A stretch of DNA of 10,099 bases from UM-FILTER-36-13 sp964394835 (GTDB lineage: Bacteria > Patescibacteriota > Patescibacteriia > UBA1558 > GWA2-36-10), in NCBI GenBank assembly GCA_964394835.1, contig CAYMZA010000019.1:1-10099 (forward strand), in the 5' to 3' direction. Position 1 is the first letter of the stretch. Each line of letters opens with the position of its first letter. Positions 1 through 5,733 of the stretch are shown piece after piece. A program made the translations under genes and the position numbers. Below the pieces are notes generated by a model. That model was not told the DNA's origin and ran no database searches. It was given only the letters and a program-made list of their open reading frames with translations.

Positions 1-2
1 CA

Positions 3-65
3 TGGATGTCTATTGGTAAAAAAACTGATGGTCGTAATGTTGTTAATTGGTCCTTACAATTATAA
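3..65 (+). CDS. C-terminal end of an unidentified protein (5' end outside window)
   Basis: Reading frame 3 is open from the window edge to a TAA at 63-65 and gives about 20 residues ending ...KKTDGRNVVNWSLQL. The mixed composition (D, G, R, N, W) resembles real protein better than the AT-rich sequence that follows. It is too short to assign to a family, and an internal ATG at 6-8 is unlikely to be a start this close to the end. No terminator follows directly; the next one is at 337-366. Confidence 0.35.
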   Translation, partial: WMSIGKKTDGRNVVNWSLQL

Positions 66-226
66 CTAGCAATAACAATTAATATAATATTGAGAATAGA
101 GTATATATACTATATTTTACTATTACATATAGTAAGTTATGTATTATTAACAAGACGGTTTGATATAAATATATTAAATGTAAGGTATTATATTAAAAAT
201 TAATCTAGCTATAATGCTATATATGG

Positions 227-366
227 TATATAAAAAGTAACATCCGGGTATATACCCCGCTACAAGTTTAAACTAGACACATAAACATCATTATTCAATA
301 GACTATTCCTAATAAGACTTATAGTGTGACCCCATCAAAAAATTAGCTAATCTTAGCTAGTTTTTT
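227..366 (+). ncRNA. Candidate small RNA in the gene-free stretch 66-393
   Basis: No coding region is visible between 66 and 451. Within it, an extended -10-like element (TGG then TATATA, 224-232) would start a transcript near 239. That transcript would run about 128 bases and stop at the strong intrinsic terminator at 337-366. The predicted RNA contains no ATG; the only GTG is followed directly by TGA. It carries a GC-richer dyad (GGGTATATACCC, 246-257) that stands out from its surroundings. The function is unknown. The terminator could instead serve the gene ending at 65 with a long 3' untranslated region. Confidence 0.3.
337..366 (+). terminator. Intrinsic terminator upstream of the nucleotidyltransferase cassette
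   Basis: A 13-bp stem pairs 337-349 with 354-366. The core is TAGCTA on both arms, extended by a T-G wobble and six A-T pairs, with a 4-base loop ATCT. The right arm ends in six T residues, so in this direction the stem base is also the U-tract. It ends whatever is transcribed through 66-336. Confidence 0.7.
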
Positions 367-393
367 GTTTCCAGAGTTAATTTAATTTTACGA

Positions 394-422
394 TTGACAA
401 AAAATTATATTAGGAGTATGAT
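394..422 (+). promoter_or_regulatory. Sigma70-type promoter of the nucleotidyltransferase cassette
   Basis: A perfect TTGACA (394-399) is followed by a 17-bp spacer and TATGAT (417-422). The start of transcription would be near 429, about 23 bases before the ATG at 452. This supports 452 as the original start codon of the gene. Confidence 0.75.
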
Positions 423-451
423 TAAAATAGTTTATTTTTAAATTTAAAATT

Positions 452-508
452 ATGGGATTTGAAGATTTACCACAAGAGGACAAGGTTGATAATAGAGCAG
501 AACAATGA
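452..508 (+). other. 18-codon 5' segment cut off from the nucleotidyltransferase by an in-frame TGA
   Basis: The ATG at 452, the first after the promoter, reads MGFEDLPQEDKVDNRAEQ and then meets TGA at 506-508. The same frame continues without further stops (PTISLEI, then the long ORF) to 1348. The composition of this peptide matches the protein that follows, so it is probably its original N terminus. It could also act as a leader peptide whose termination allows re-initiation at the TTG at 530. No SD precedes 452. Confidence 0.5.
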
Positions 509-529
509 CCTACTATAAGCCTAGAGATT

Positions 530-1348
530 TTGAAATCCACTGGTGACTTTCAGGAAGTCTTTAGAGCGAACAATAAGAAGCTTTGGCTTATGGGCAGCCT
601 ATCAATAGCTGCACATCTTGGCAAAGCTCATCGTAACATAGAAAATGATATAGATTTTTTCACAACTTCAGACGGTATTGACGAAGTGATTTTAGATTTA
701 GAGGACAGGGGTTTTGTGGTAGAGGAATTTAGCGGTAATAAATTTAGAGCTACGAATCCAGATACTGGCATTAGAGCAGATGTGGCTATACTTGATGTAA
801 ATCCCGAAACAGGAAATCACGAAGTAGCGGAATGGAGCTTTCCAGTCAGTGGGTTTGAAGGAGATGAAAAAGAAGTAGAAGGAATAAATGTTCGTCCTAT
901 ATCCCTAGAGATGATTACCGTAATGAAAAAAGTTGCAGCTGAAAAATCTGGAGGCAAACATGTTCTTGACTATCAGGTGTTATCCGAAGAGTTAGAAAGG
1001 CAGGGTTTGGATACTGCTGATTTCGAAAGTAATATGAGATTTGATGGTTTGGACATAATTGATAAGAGTGATTTGACGGGCGATGATTGGGAGAAGCTCA
1101 TGGAGCTTAAGTGGGTTAAATATGGTGAGCTAAAAGAAAAGTTAATAGAATTTCATGAAAGAGCATCAGATGAGTCGTATGAATATCCAGAATTTTTGCT
1201 AGAAATTTTTTCAGTTAATATATTAGACAGAATTAGGAAAAAAGCATCTGAAATAGACATAGAACAATTTAGAGCTTATATGGCTGCTAAATTTTCTACT
1301 TATTTTAAGGAGAGACTTGAGGACGATGCATATAAAGATGTTAAATAA
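530..1348 (+). CDS. Nucleotidyltransferase-fold protein (LinA/ANT(2'')-like), 5' end interrupted
   Basis: Residues 20-43 read LMGSLSIAAHL...NDIDFF. This fits the nucleotidyltransferase superfamily signature G-S followed by hDhD (G22-S23, D40, D42). A third acidic residue is likely D84 in RADVAI. The spacing, with a basic stretch before DxD, resembles lincosamide/aminoglycoside nucleotidyltransferases and related uncharacterised proteins; the rest (about 100-272) is mainly helical and charged. Substrate cannot be inferred, and resistance is not implied. The only start in the open frame upstream of the GS motif is TTG at 530, with no SD. Coding-like sequence extends upstream to an ATG at 452 but is broken by TGA at 506-508. 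The gene may therefore be a recent pseudogene, be rescued by re-initiation, or be misread at one base. Its G/C-richer codons differ from the neighbouring genes, which suggests transfer. Confidence 0.6.
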   Translation: MKSTGDFQEVFRANNKKLWLMGSLSIAAHLGKAHRNIENDIDFFTTSDGIDEVILDLEDRGFVVEEFSGNKFRATNPDTGIRADVAILDVNPETGNHEVAEWSFPVSGFEGDEKEVEGINVRPISLEMITVMKKVAAEKSGGKHVLDYQVLSEELERQGLDTADFESNMRFDGLDIIDKSDLTGDDWEKLMELKWVKYGELKEKLIEFHERASDESYEYPEFLLEIFSVNILDRIRKKASEIDIEQFRAYMAAKFSTYFKERLEDDAYKDVK

Positions 1349-1415
1349 TCTAAGTCTTCTTTACTGTTTTCAACCAAAAAAGTTCTGAACTTGCCCCATA
1401 GGGGACCCCATAAGG

Positions 1416-1446
1416 ACATCTCTTTGCTTAAAGAGGTGTTTTTGTT
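1416..1446 (+). terminator. Intrinsic terminator of the nucleotidyltransferase gene
   Basis: Stem 1416-1425 (ACATCTCTTT) pairs with 1430-1439 (AAAGAGGTGT), 10 bp with one wobble, with loop GCTT and a following T-rich tract (TTTTGTTT). It lies 67 bases after the stop codon. Confidence 0.75.
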
Positions 1447-1453
1447 TATTTTG

Positions 1454-1462
1454 TGATATAAT
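1454..1462 (+). promoter_or_regulatory. Extended -10 promoter of the YbaK-like gene
   Basis: TGA-TATAAT (TG at 1454-1455, consensus TATAAT at 1457-1462) lies 26 bases before the ATG. No good -35 is seen, as expected for an extended -10 promoter. The predicted leader of about 20 bases has no SD. Confidence 0.6.
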
Positions 1463-1488
1463 ATAGACATTAGAATTAATATAAATAT

Positions 1489-2049
1489 ATGGCTAAAAAA
1501 ACAAAGGTTTCTAAAAAAGTTTTAAATTACTTAGAAAAAGCAGGAGTAGATCATGATATCTTAGAACATAGAACAGTGTATACAGCTATTGATGCTGCAA
1601 TAACAATGAAAAAGAAATTAGAAGAGCTTGCTAAATCTTTATTAATAAAAGCAGATAAAGATTATTTTTTAGTATTGCTTCCTTCAGATTATAATTTAGA
1701 TTTAGAGAAGTTAAAAAAAGTAATTAGTAAAGCTCATCAAAAAGAAATTAAAATTATTAAAATACCAGGTGAAAAACTTGTTAATAAAACATTAAATATA
1801 AAATCAGGTGCTATGAGTGCATTTGGTAGTCTACATAAAGTTCCTGTTATTATAGATAAGAAGTTAGAAAAAATTAAAAAAGCTGTATTTTCTTCTGGTA
1901 GTTTAAATCATTCTGTAGAAATGAAAGTGAAAGATTTTATAGAATTAGAAGAAGCTATACTTGGTTCTTTTGGTAAAAAGAAAAAAGTTAAAGTTAATAA
2001 ACCTAAGAAAAAGGCAAAGCAGAAGGTTGTTAAGAAAAAGAAAAAATAA
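1489..2049 (+). CDS. YbaK/ProX-type aminoacyl-tRNA editing domain protein with polylysine tail
   Basis: Residues about 8-155 match the YbaK / ProRS-INS editing fold, which hydrolyses mischarged aminoacyl-tRNA (for example Cys- or Ala-tRNA-Pro). Visible landmarks are DHDILEHRTVYTAIDAA (21-37), the lysine strand AKSLLIKAD (48-56, K49 being the likely family lysine), the glycine-containing SGAMSAFGSLHKVPVIID (106-123), and FSSGSLNHSVEM (134-145). The substrate specificity cannot be told from sequence alone. Residues 161-186 form a tail made mainly of lysine, which is not part of the usual family length of about 150-165. It may help bind tRNA or ribosomes. The start is the first ATG after an extended -10 promoter, with no SD. 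It is a single gene with its own promoter, between a terminator and another promoter. Confidence 0.8.
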   Translation: MAKKTKVSKKVLNYLEKAGVDHDILEHRTVYTAIDAAITMKKKLEELAKSLLIKADKDYFLVLLPSDYNLDLEKLKKVISKAHQKEIKIIKIPGEKLVNKTLNIKSGAMSAFGSLHKVPVIIDKKLEKIKKAVFSSGSLNHSVEMKVKDFIELEEAILGSFGKKKKVKVNKPKKKAKQKVVKKKKK

Positions 2050-2108
2050 TTTAAGATTATATTAGTAATTTTGAATTTAATTTTATAATTCATATTATAG
2101 CACTACCA

Positions 2109-2137
2109 TTGCTTTTATTTATATAATAGTATAGAAT
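2109..2137 (+). promoter_or_regulatory. Promoter of the 39-residue basic protein gene
   Basis: TTGCTT (2109-2114), a 17-bp spacer and TAGAAT (2132-2137). Transcription would begin near 2144, about 20 bases before the ATG at 2164. Confidence 0.5.
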
Positions 2138-2163
2138 AGTATTTAATTAATAATATAAATTAT

Positions 2164-2283
2164 ATGGCAAAAAGAGAACATGCGGTTGGTAGAAAGCAAA
2201 AATCTCGTTCTAAGAAAACTAAAAAAAGATTAGAAATTAAAAGATTAATGCTTGAAGAAAAAGCAAAAAAAAGAAAAAAGTAA
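2164..2283 (+). CDS. Small, strongly basic protein (39 residues), function unknown
   Basis: The ATG at 2164 opens a 39-codon frame ending in TAA at 2281-2283. The protein begins MAKREHAVGRKQKSRSKKTK and ends in a lysine/arginine-rich, probably helical stretch. More than half of its residues are K or R. Size and composition fit a ribosome-associated or nucleic-acid-binding protein, such as the very small extra ribosomal proteins, but no named family is recognised. A promoter lies just upstream and a strong hairpin just downstream (2297-2323), so it is a complete transcription unit, which supports it as a real gene. No SD is visible. Confidence 0.6.
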   Translation: MAKREHAVGRKQKSRSKKTKKRLEIKRLMLEEKAKKRKK

Positions 2284-2296
2284 ACATTTTATATAA

Positions 2297-2326
2297 ATAA
2301 CCACTTTTAAACAAAGTGGTTATTTG
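2297..2326 (+). terminator. Hairpin terminator after the 39-residue gene
   Basis: A perfect 11-bp stem pairs 2297-2307 (ATAACCACTTT) with 2313-2323 (AAAGTGGTTAT), with loop TAAAC. The U-tract is short (TTTG). It lies 13 bases after the stop codon. Confidence 0.65.
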
Positions 2327-2333
2327 ATATATT
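2325..2333 (+). promoter_or_regulatory. Extended -10 promoter of the sugar transferase gene
   Basis: TGA-TATATT (2325-2333) directly follows the preceding terminator and lies 25 bases before the ATG at 2359. No convincing -35 is present. Confidence 0.45.
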
Positions 2334-2358
2334 GTAGAAATGTTAAATTAAATATTTT

Positions 2359-2988
2359 ATGCAAAAAATTCCTATTCCACGACTAAAAAGATTATTTGAT
2401 ATTATTTTTTCTTTTATAACTATTATTGTTACAATTCCGTTATTTATTATTATCCTTCTAATAATTTTTATAGAACATATATTTTTAGGAAAAGTTTTTT
2501 CTTCTCTTTTTTATACAGAAAAAAGAATTTCTCAAGGTAATGTCTTTAATCTTGTAAAATTTAATATTTTTAAACCTAGTATTATATCTAAATTAAAAAA
2601 AGAAGGAACTTTTATACACACAAAGAAGTTAGAACATGGTGGTGGTCTAACTATATTCGGTAATCTTTTGAAGAAAGTTTATATAGATGAATTACCACAA
2701 TTATTTAATATTTTAAAAGGTGATATAAGTATAGTAGGGCCAAGGCCAGTAAATTTAGAAGTTTATCAGTCATTAATAGATAGAGGTATAAAAACAAAAA
2801 GTATTATTAAAGCAGGGTTAACTGGTAAATTCCAATCTTTAAAAGGTGAGACTAAAAAAACAGACGTTGAACTAGATCAAGAATATATAGATTTTTGTAA
2901 AAATAGTTCTTCTTGGAAAATAGTTTGCCTCGATATTAAAATTATTTTTCTTACTATTATAGTAATGTTAAGAGCTGAGGGTGTATAG
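2359..2988 (+). CDS. Bacterial sugar transferase (polyprenyl-phosphate hexose-1-phosphate transferase type)
   Basis: This monotopic phosphoglycosyl transferase homologue moves a sugar-1-phosphate from a nucleotide sugar to a membrane polyprenyl phosphate, the first step of many surface glycans. Residues 10-45 are the N-terminal basic patch and membrane segment (KRLFDIIFSF...). FYTEKRISQGNVFNLVKF (51-68) matches the usual Q-R-x-G...F-x-x-x-K-F block. YIDELPQLFNILKGDISIVGPRP (108-130) is the hallmark catalytic segment, with the Asp-Glu pair at D110-E111. KAGLTGKFQS (151-160) is the usual PGLTG block. The 209-residue length equals the short, catalytic-domain-only members. The FRTM sequence usual after KF is replaced by FNIF. 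It stands alone without other glycan genes in view. Its stop codon touches the stop of the convergent pgpA. Confidence 0.88.
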   Translation: MQKIPIPRLKRLFDIIFSFITIIVTIPLFIIILLIIFIEHIFLGKVFSSLFYTEKRISQGNVFNLVKFNIFKPSIISKLKKEGTFIHTKKLEHGGGLTIFGNLLKKVYIDELPQLFNILKGDISIVGPRPVNLEVYQSLIDRGIKTKSIIKAGLTGKFQSLKGETKKTDVELDQEYIDFCKNSSSWKIVCLDIKIIFLTIIVMLRAEGV

Positions 2989-3459
2989 TTAAAAAATAAT
3001 TATAATAATTTGTATAATTATATTAGTATATACTCCAGCTAAAATGTCATCTCCAATAACCCCAATACCACCACCTAATTTTTCTATTTTCTTTGCAGGA
3101 AATATTTTAGTTATATCAAATAATCTGAATAGTATAAACACTATAACGATATGAAGCCATTGATTTGGTATAAATAGTAAAGCAATAGACATACCTACTA
3201 TTTCATCTAGTACTATTTTTTGACAATCTTTTTCTCCTAATATTTTTTCTGCTTTCCCAGCTATGTAAAAAGATATAGCGGTTAATATAATTGTAAAAAC
3301 AAGAAAAGCTTGAATACTAGGAAATAGTAAATAAATAAGTATTGCTAAGATTGATCCAGCTGTTCCCGGTGCTTTAGGTGTATATCCTATACCCATACCA
3401 GTAGCTAAAATTAAGATTAGCTTGTCTAAAGATTTTTTATAATTGTTCTGTTTGACCAT
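2989..3459 (-). CDS. pgpA: Phosphatidylglycerophosphatase A
   Basis: PgpA removes the phosphate from phosphatidylglycerophosphate to give phosphatidylglycerol at the cytoplasmic membrane. Family motifs are visible in order: GMGIGYTPKAPGTAGS (21-36), DEIVGM (85-90), FRLFDITKIFPAKKIEKL (111-128) and GGGIGVIGDDILAGVY (129-144), the last with the paired aspartates D137-D138. Hydrophobic segments lie at about 37-67, 88-115 and 138-156. The length of 156 residues is normal. Its ATG lies inside the 3' end of pgsA (34-bp overlap), so the two are probably translated in a coupled way from one transcript, and they catalyse consecutive steps. The stop codon abuts that of the convergent sugar transferase. 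Confidence 0.9.
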   Translation of the reverse strand: MVKQNNYKKSLDKLILILATGMGIGYTPKAPGTAGSILAILIYLLFPSIQAFLVFTIILTAISFYIAGKAEKILGEKDCQKIVLDEIVGMSIALLFIPNQWLHIVIVFILFRLFDITKIFPAKKIEKLGGGIGVIGDDILAGVYTNIIIQIIIIIF

Positions 3460-4001
3460 AAGTAATAAATCCCTGAGAATAAAGTAATTATTAATACATA
3501 AAGCATTAAAATATTAATTAAATATTGATGTAAAAATATTACTAAATTATTATTTGGTAATATAAAATATAAGATTAAAATAAGTAAGGTTAATATAATA
3601 GTTACAATTTGTGAAATCATCTTATGTTTTCCATGTTTTTCAGCAGCTAAAACCCTTTTTTTATTTAAAGCAATTAAACGTAAACCTGTTATTATTAATT
3701 CTCTAGCAATAATAGCAATTACTACCCAAATATTTAATATCCCTAGTTCTAAAAAAGTTAGAAAAACCCCGATTATTAATAATTTATCAGCTATAGGATC
3801 AAGTAATTTACCTAAGTTAGTAATTAAATTATATTTTTTTGCTATCATTCCATCAAAATAGTCTGTTAAAGATGCTATTATAAATATAATTAAAGCTATT
3901 ACTAAAGTAGTTAGTGTGTTAATAGTAATAAAGTAAATACAAAATCCAGCTAGGATAATTCTCAGAATAGTTAATTGATTTGGGATATTTAGATATTTCA
4001 T
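3426..4001 (-). CDS. pgsA: CDP-diacylglycerol-glycerol-3-phosphate 3-phosphatidyltransferase
   Basis: PgsA transfers a phosphatidyl group from CDP-diacylglycerol to glycerol-3-phosphate, making phosphatidylglycerophosphate, the substrate of PgpA next door. The CDP-alcohol phosphatidyltransferase motif is at residues 47-72: D47, D50-G51, A54, G64, D68 and D72 with exact family spacing. The usual arginine after the alanine is lysine (K55). NIPNQLTILRI (5-15) and LIARELIITGLR-type sequence (about 97-108) are typical of PgsA. About six membrane segments are expected and 191 residues is the usual size. The -10 box ends only 6 bases before the ATG, so the mRNA is probably leaderless. It is divergent from the VirB2-like gene. 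Confidence 0.92.
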   Translation of the reverse strand: MKYLNIPNQLTILRIILAGFCIYFITINTLTTLVIALIIFIIASLTDYFDGMIAKKYNLITNLGKLLDPIADKLLIIGVFLTFLELGILNIWVVIAIIARELIITGLRLIALNKKRVLAAEKHGKHKMISQIVTIILTLLILILYFILPNNNLVIFLHQYLINILMLYVLIITLFSGIYYLWSNRTIIKNL

Positions 4002-4007
4002 AAATCT

Positions 4008-4016
4008 ATTATACCA
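4008..4016 (-). promoter_or_regulatory. Extended -10 promoter of pgsA-pgpA (leaderless)
   Basis: On the minus strand TGG-TATAAT (4016 to 4008) is a consensus extended -10. Only 6 bases separate it from the ATG, which places the transcription start at or next to the A of the start codon. The divergent gene has the same nonamer at 4060-4068. Confidence 0.65.
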
Positions 4017-4059
4017 TTTTATAGTTAAAAGTATAAGGCTGTAAAAAAGTTTTATTATA

Positions 4060-4068
4060 TGGTATAAT
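4060..4068 (+). promoter_or_regulatory. Extended -10 promoter of the VirB2-like gene
   Basis: TGG-TATAAT at 4060-4068 lies 24 bases before the ATG at 4093. No good -35 is seen and there is no SD in the short leader. Confidence 0.6.
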
Positions 4069-4092
4069 ATTTATAGAATTAAATATAAAAAT

Positions 4093-4773
4093 ATGAAAAA
4101 AATTATTTTGGTAGTTATTTTAGTTTCTTTAGCCTTAATAATAATACCCAATATTACTTATGCTGGTTTTTTAGATTCGTTAGAATGTCTCAATGATCAG
4201 GACCAGATGTGTAATTTAAGAGATATGACTACTAGTCTTGACAGTTTAATTTCTTTATTATTTGGTGCTGCAGGCGCTATTGCTTTATTGTTTTTTGTTT
4301 ATGGTGGTGTATGGTGGTTAGTTTCTGGTGGTAATGCAGATAGAGTAAAAAGAGGAAGAGACATTATGATTGGTACAGTAACAGCCTTATTTATTATCTT
4401 TTCTTCTGCTTTAGTTGTAAATTTTTATATTCAAGATATTTTAAAAGTATCCACTGAAGAGATTGAAGAGGAGGTAGGTAGTTGTGGTGGTTTTGAGAAT
4501 AATACAGTAGTAGGTCTTGATACAGGTTCGTGTCTTGAGCTTACAGCTAATCTAAGTAATATCCTTGAATGTGCTTATTCAGAAGTAGAGCGAATTAATT
4601 TAAATTTATCTCTTATGGATATCATTCCTCCAAGTAATGTTACACTACAAGGTGGTGATGCTGATATATTAAAAATTAATCAAACAGCAGCTTATATTAA
4701 TAGTAGTTGTAGTGGAAATGCAACAGTAGAGGGCCCTCTTCCTGATTATACTATGTTAATTACTATTTATTAA
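4093..4773 (+). CDS. VirB2/TrbC-like (type IV pilin-type) membrane protein with cysteine-containing C-terminal domain
   Basis: Residues 1-24 form a signal peptide with a likely cut after ITYA. Two membrane segments follow at about 52-77 and 90-113. They are joined by a short basic loop (SGGNADRVKRGRD, 78-90), so the hairpin layout GGVWWLVSGGN...RG... matches the small VirB2/TrbC-like proteins common in Patescibacteria and linked to type IV secretion or conjugation systems. Residues 114-226 are an added, probably extracytoplasmic domain with four cysteines (131, 147, 160, 206); two more lie between signal peptide and membrane (32, 40). Six cysteines suggest disulfides. No other secretion gene is in view, so a stand-alone envelope role is equally possible. 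The exact family is inferred from layout, not from a strict motif. Confidence 0.6.
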   Translation: MKKIILVVILVSLALIIIPNITYAGFLDSLECLNDQDQMCNLRDMTTSLDSLISLLFGAAGAIALLFFVYGGVWWLVSGGNADRVKRGRDIMIGTVTALFIIFSSALVVNFYIQDILKVSTEEIEEEVGSCGGFENNTVVGLDTGSCLELTANLSNILECAYSEVERINLNLSLMDIIPPSNVTLQGGDADILKINQTAAYINSSCSGNATVEGPLPDYTMLITIY

Positions 4774-4846
4774 GTTTTGCATAGTAATATTAAATATGAT
4801 ATAGTGGTTATGGGTGTGGTAAGATTTAAGTTATTGATTTATAGCA

Positions 4847-4855
4847 TGGTTTAAT
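4847..4855 (+). promoter_or_regulatory. Possible extended -10 promoter of the ZIP transporter gene
   Basis: TGG-TTTAAT at 4847-4855 lies 18 bases before the ATG at 4874. No -35 is convincing and no SD is present. The interval 4774-4846 shows no gene and no GC hairpin. Confidence 0.35.
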
Positions 4856-4873
4856 AAGCAAAATATATTTTGT

Positions 4874-5623
4874 ATGTTATTAAATATAGTTTTAGCAACA
4901 ATTGTAGTAAGCTTAATATCATTATTAGGTATATTATTGTTTTTTAAGAAGAATATTCAATTAAAGGCTCTAATAAGTTTAGCTGCTGGTGTATTACTAG
5001 CCGTAGCCTTTTTTGATCTATTACCAGAATCATTAGAACAAGATATTTACGATACCCATTTAATATTAACTATTGTTTTGGGTAGCATTTTATTTTTCTT
5101 TTTAGTAGAAAGAATATTTCATTGGCATCATTGTCATTGTGATGAACATGATAATAAGTGTAGTGAAAGTAAAAAAAATATAGCGGCATTAAATTTAATT
5201 GGTGATGGTATACATAATTTTATAGACGGTGCTTTAATAGCTTCAGCTTTCATGTTAGATTTTTCTACTGGTGTTATAGTCACTTTAGCAGTTATATTTC
5301 ATGAAATACCTCAAGAGATTTCTGATTTTGGTATTTTATTATATTCTGGCATGTCAAAACTTAAAGCTCTTATGTATAATGTAATAACAGCATTTATTGC
5401 CGTATTAGGAGCTTTACTCTTCTATTATTTTGGAACAAGTTTTGAAAATATAATTCCTTTAATGCTTGCCTTTGCTGCTGGTAATTTTATTTACTTAGCT
5501 ACTGCAGATTTAATGCCAGAGCTACATCATGAAAGTAAACGTAAGGAAATTGTAATTCATTCTATTTGGCTTTTAATTGGTGTAGTTTTAATGTATTATA
5601 TTGGTCAAATAGTTCATCATTAA
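4874..5623 (+). CDS. ZIP-family divalent metal transporter
   Basis: ZIP proteins carry zinc, iron or related metals into the cytoplasm through a set of eight membrane helices. The two signature helices are clear: NLIGDGIHNFIDGA (107-120) with metal ligands N107, D111, H114 and D118, and HEIPQEISDFG (143-153) with H143, E144, Q147 and E148. Between helices III and IV a cytoplasmic metal-binding loop contains HWHHCHCDEHD (83-93). The early PES motif (51-53) is also typical, and 249 residues fits the short bacterial ZupT/GufA-like group. Metal specificity cannot be told. It has its own terminator and no SD. Confidence 0.9.
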   Translation: MLLNIVLATIVVSLISLLGILLFFKKNIQLKALISLAAGVLLAVAFFDLLPESLEQDIYDTHLILTIVLGSILFFFLVERIFHWHHCHCDEHDNKCSESKKNIAALNLIGDGIHNFIDGALIASAFMLDFSTGVIVTLAVIFHEIPQEISDFGILLYSGMSKLKALMYNVITAFIAVLGALLFYYFGTSFENIIPLMLAFAAGNFIYLATADLMPELHHESKRKEIVIHSIWLLIGVVLMYYIGQIVHH

Positions 5624-5632
5624 TATATATTT

Positions 5633-5661
5633 AAAACACTTTAACTAAAAAGTGTTTTTTT
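5633..5661 (+). terminator. Intrinsic terminator of the ZIP gene
   Basis: Stem AAAACACTTT (5633-5642) pairs with AAAGTGTTTT (5649-5658), loop AACTAA, followed by further T residues to 5661. It lies 10 bases after the stop codon. Confidence 0.85.
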
Positions 5662-5663
5662 GT

Positions 5664-5692
5664 TTGCTTATTTCTTAAAAATATATTAATAT
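5664..5692 (+). promoter_or_regulatory. Promoter of the 97-residue gene
   Basis: TTGCTT (5664-5669), a 17-bp spacer and TAATAT (5687-5692). Counting from the -35, 33 positions match the promoter at 6731-6763 with 28 identities. The -10 lies in the middle of a 28-bp perfect palindrome, so a dimeric protein bound there would block transcription. Confidence 0.55.
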
Positions 5693-5701
5693 ATTTTTAA
5701 G
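5674..5701. promoter_or_regulatory. 28-bp perfect palindrome over the -10 region (operator candidate)
   Basis: CTTAAAAATATATT (5674-5687) is followed at once by its exact reverse complement (5688-5701). It begins 12 bases after the ZIP terminator and covers the -10 box of the 97-residue gene. It is all A/T except the end bases, so chance formation is easier than for mixed sequence, but 28 perfect positions remain notable. Confidence 0.5.
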
Positions 5702-5733
5702 TGTTTGGTTCCTTTAACAAATGGAGGTTGATA

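Noticed and set aside
506..508. UGA as a sense codon (glycine, as in Gracilibacteria/Absconditabacteria)
   Set aside because: All other recognised genes are full length without in-frame TGA, and the 97-residue gene appears to end properly at TGA inside its terminator loop.
1908..2093. 61-residue minus-strand frame rich in Phe/Leu
   Set aside because: It is the complement of the lysine-rich tail of the YbaK-like gene (AAA/AAG read as TTT/CTT).
5701..5733. GTG at 5701 as start of the 97-residue protein
   Set aside because: It lies at the edge of the palindrome about 9 bases from the -10 with no SD, whereas ATG 5734 has GGAGG at normal spacing.
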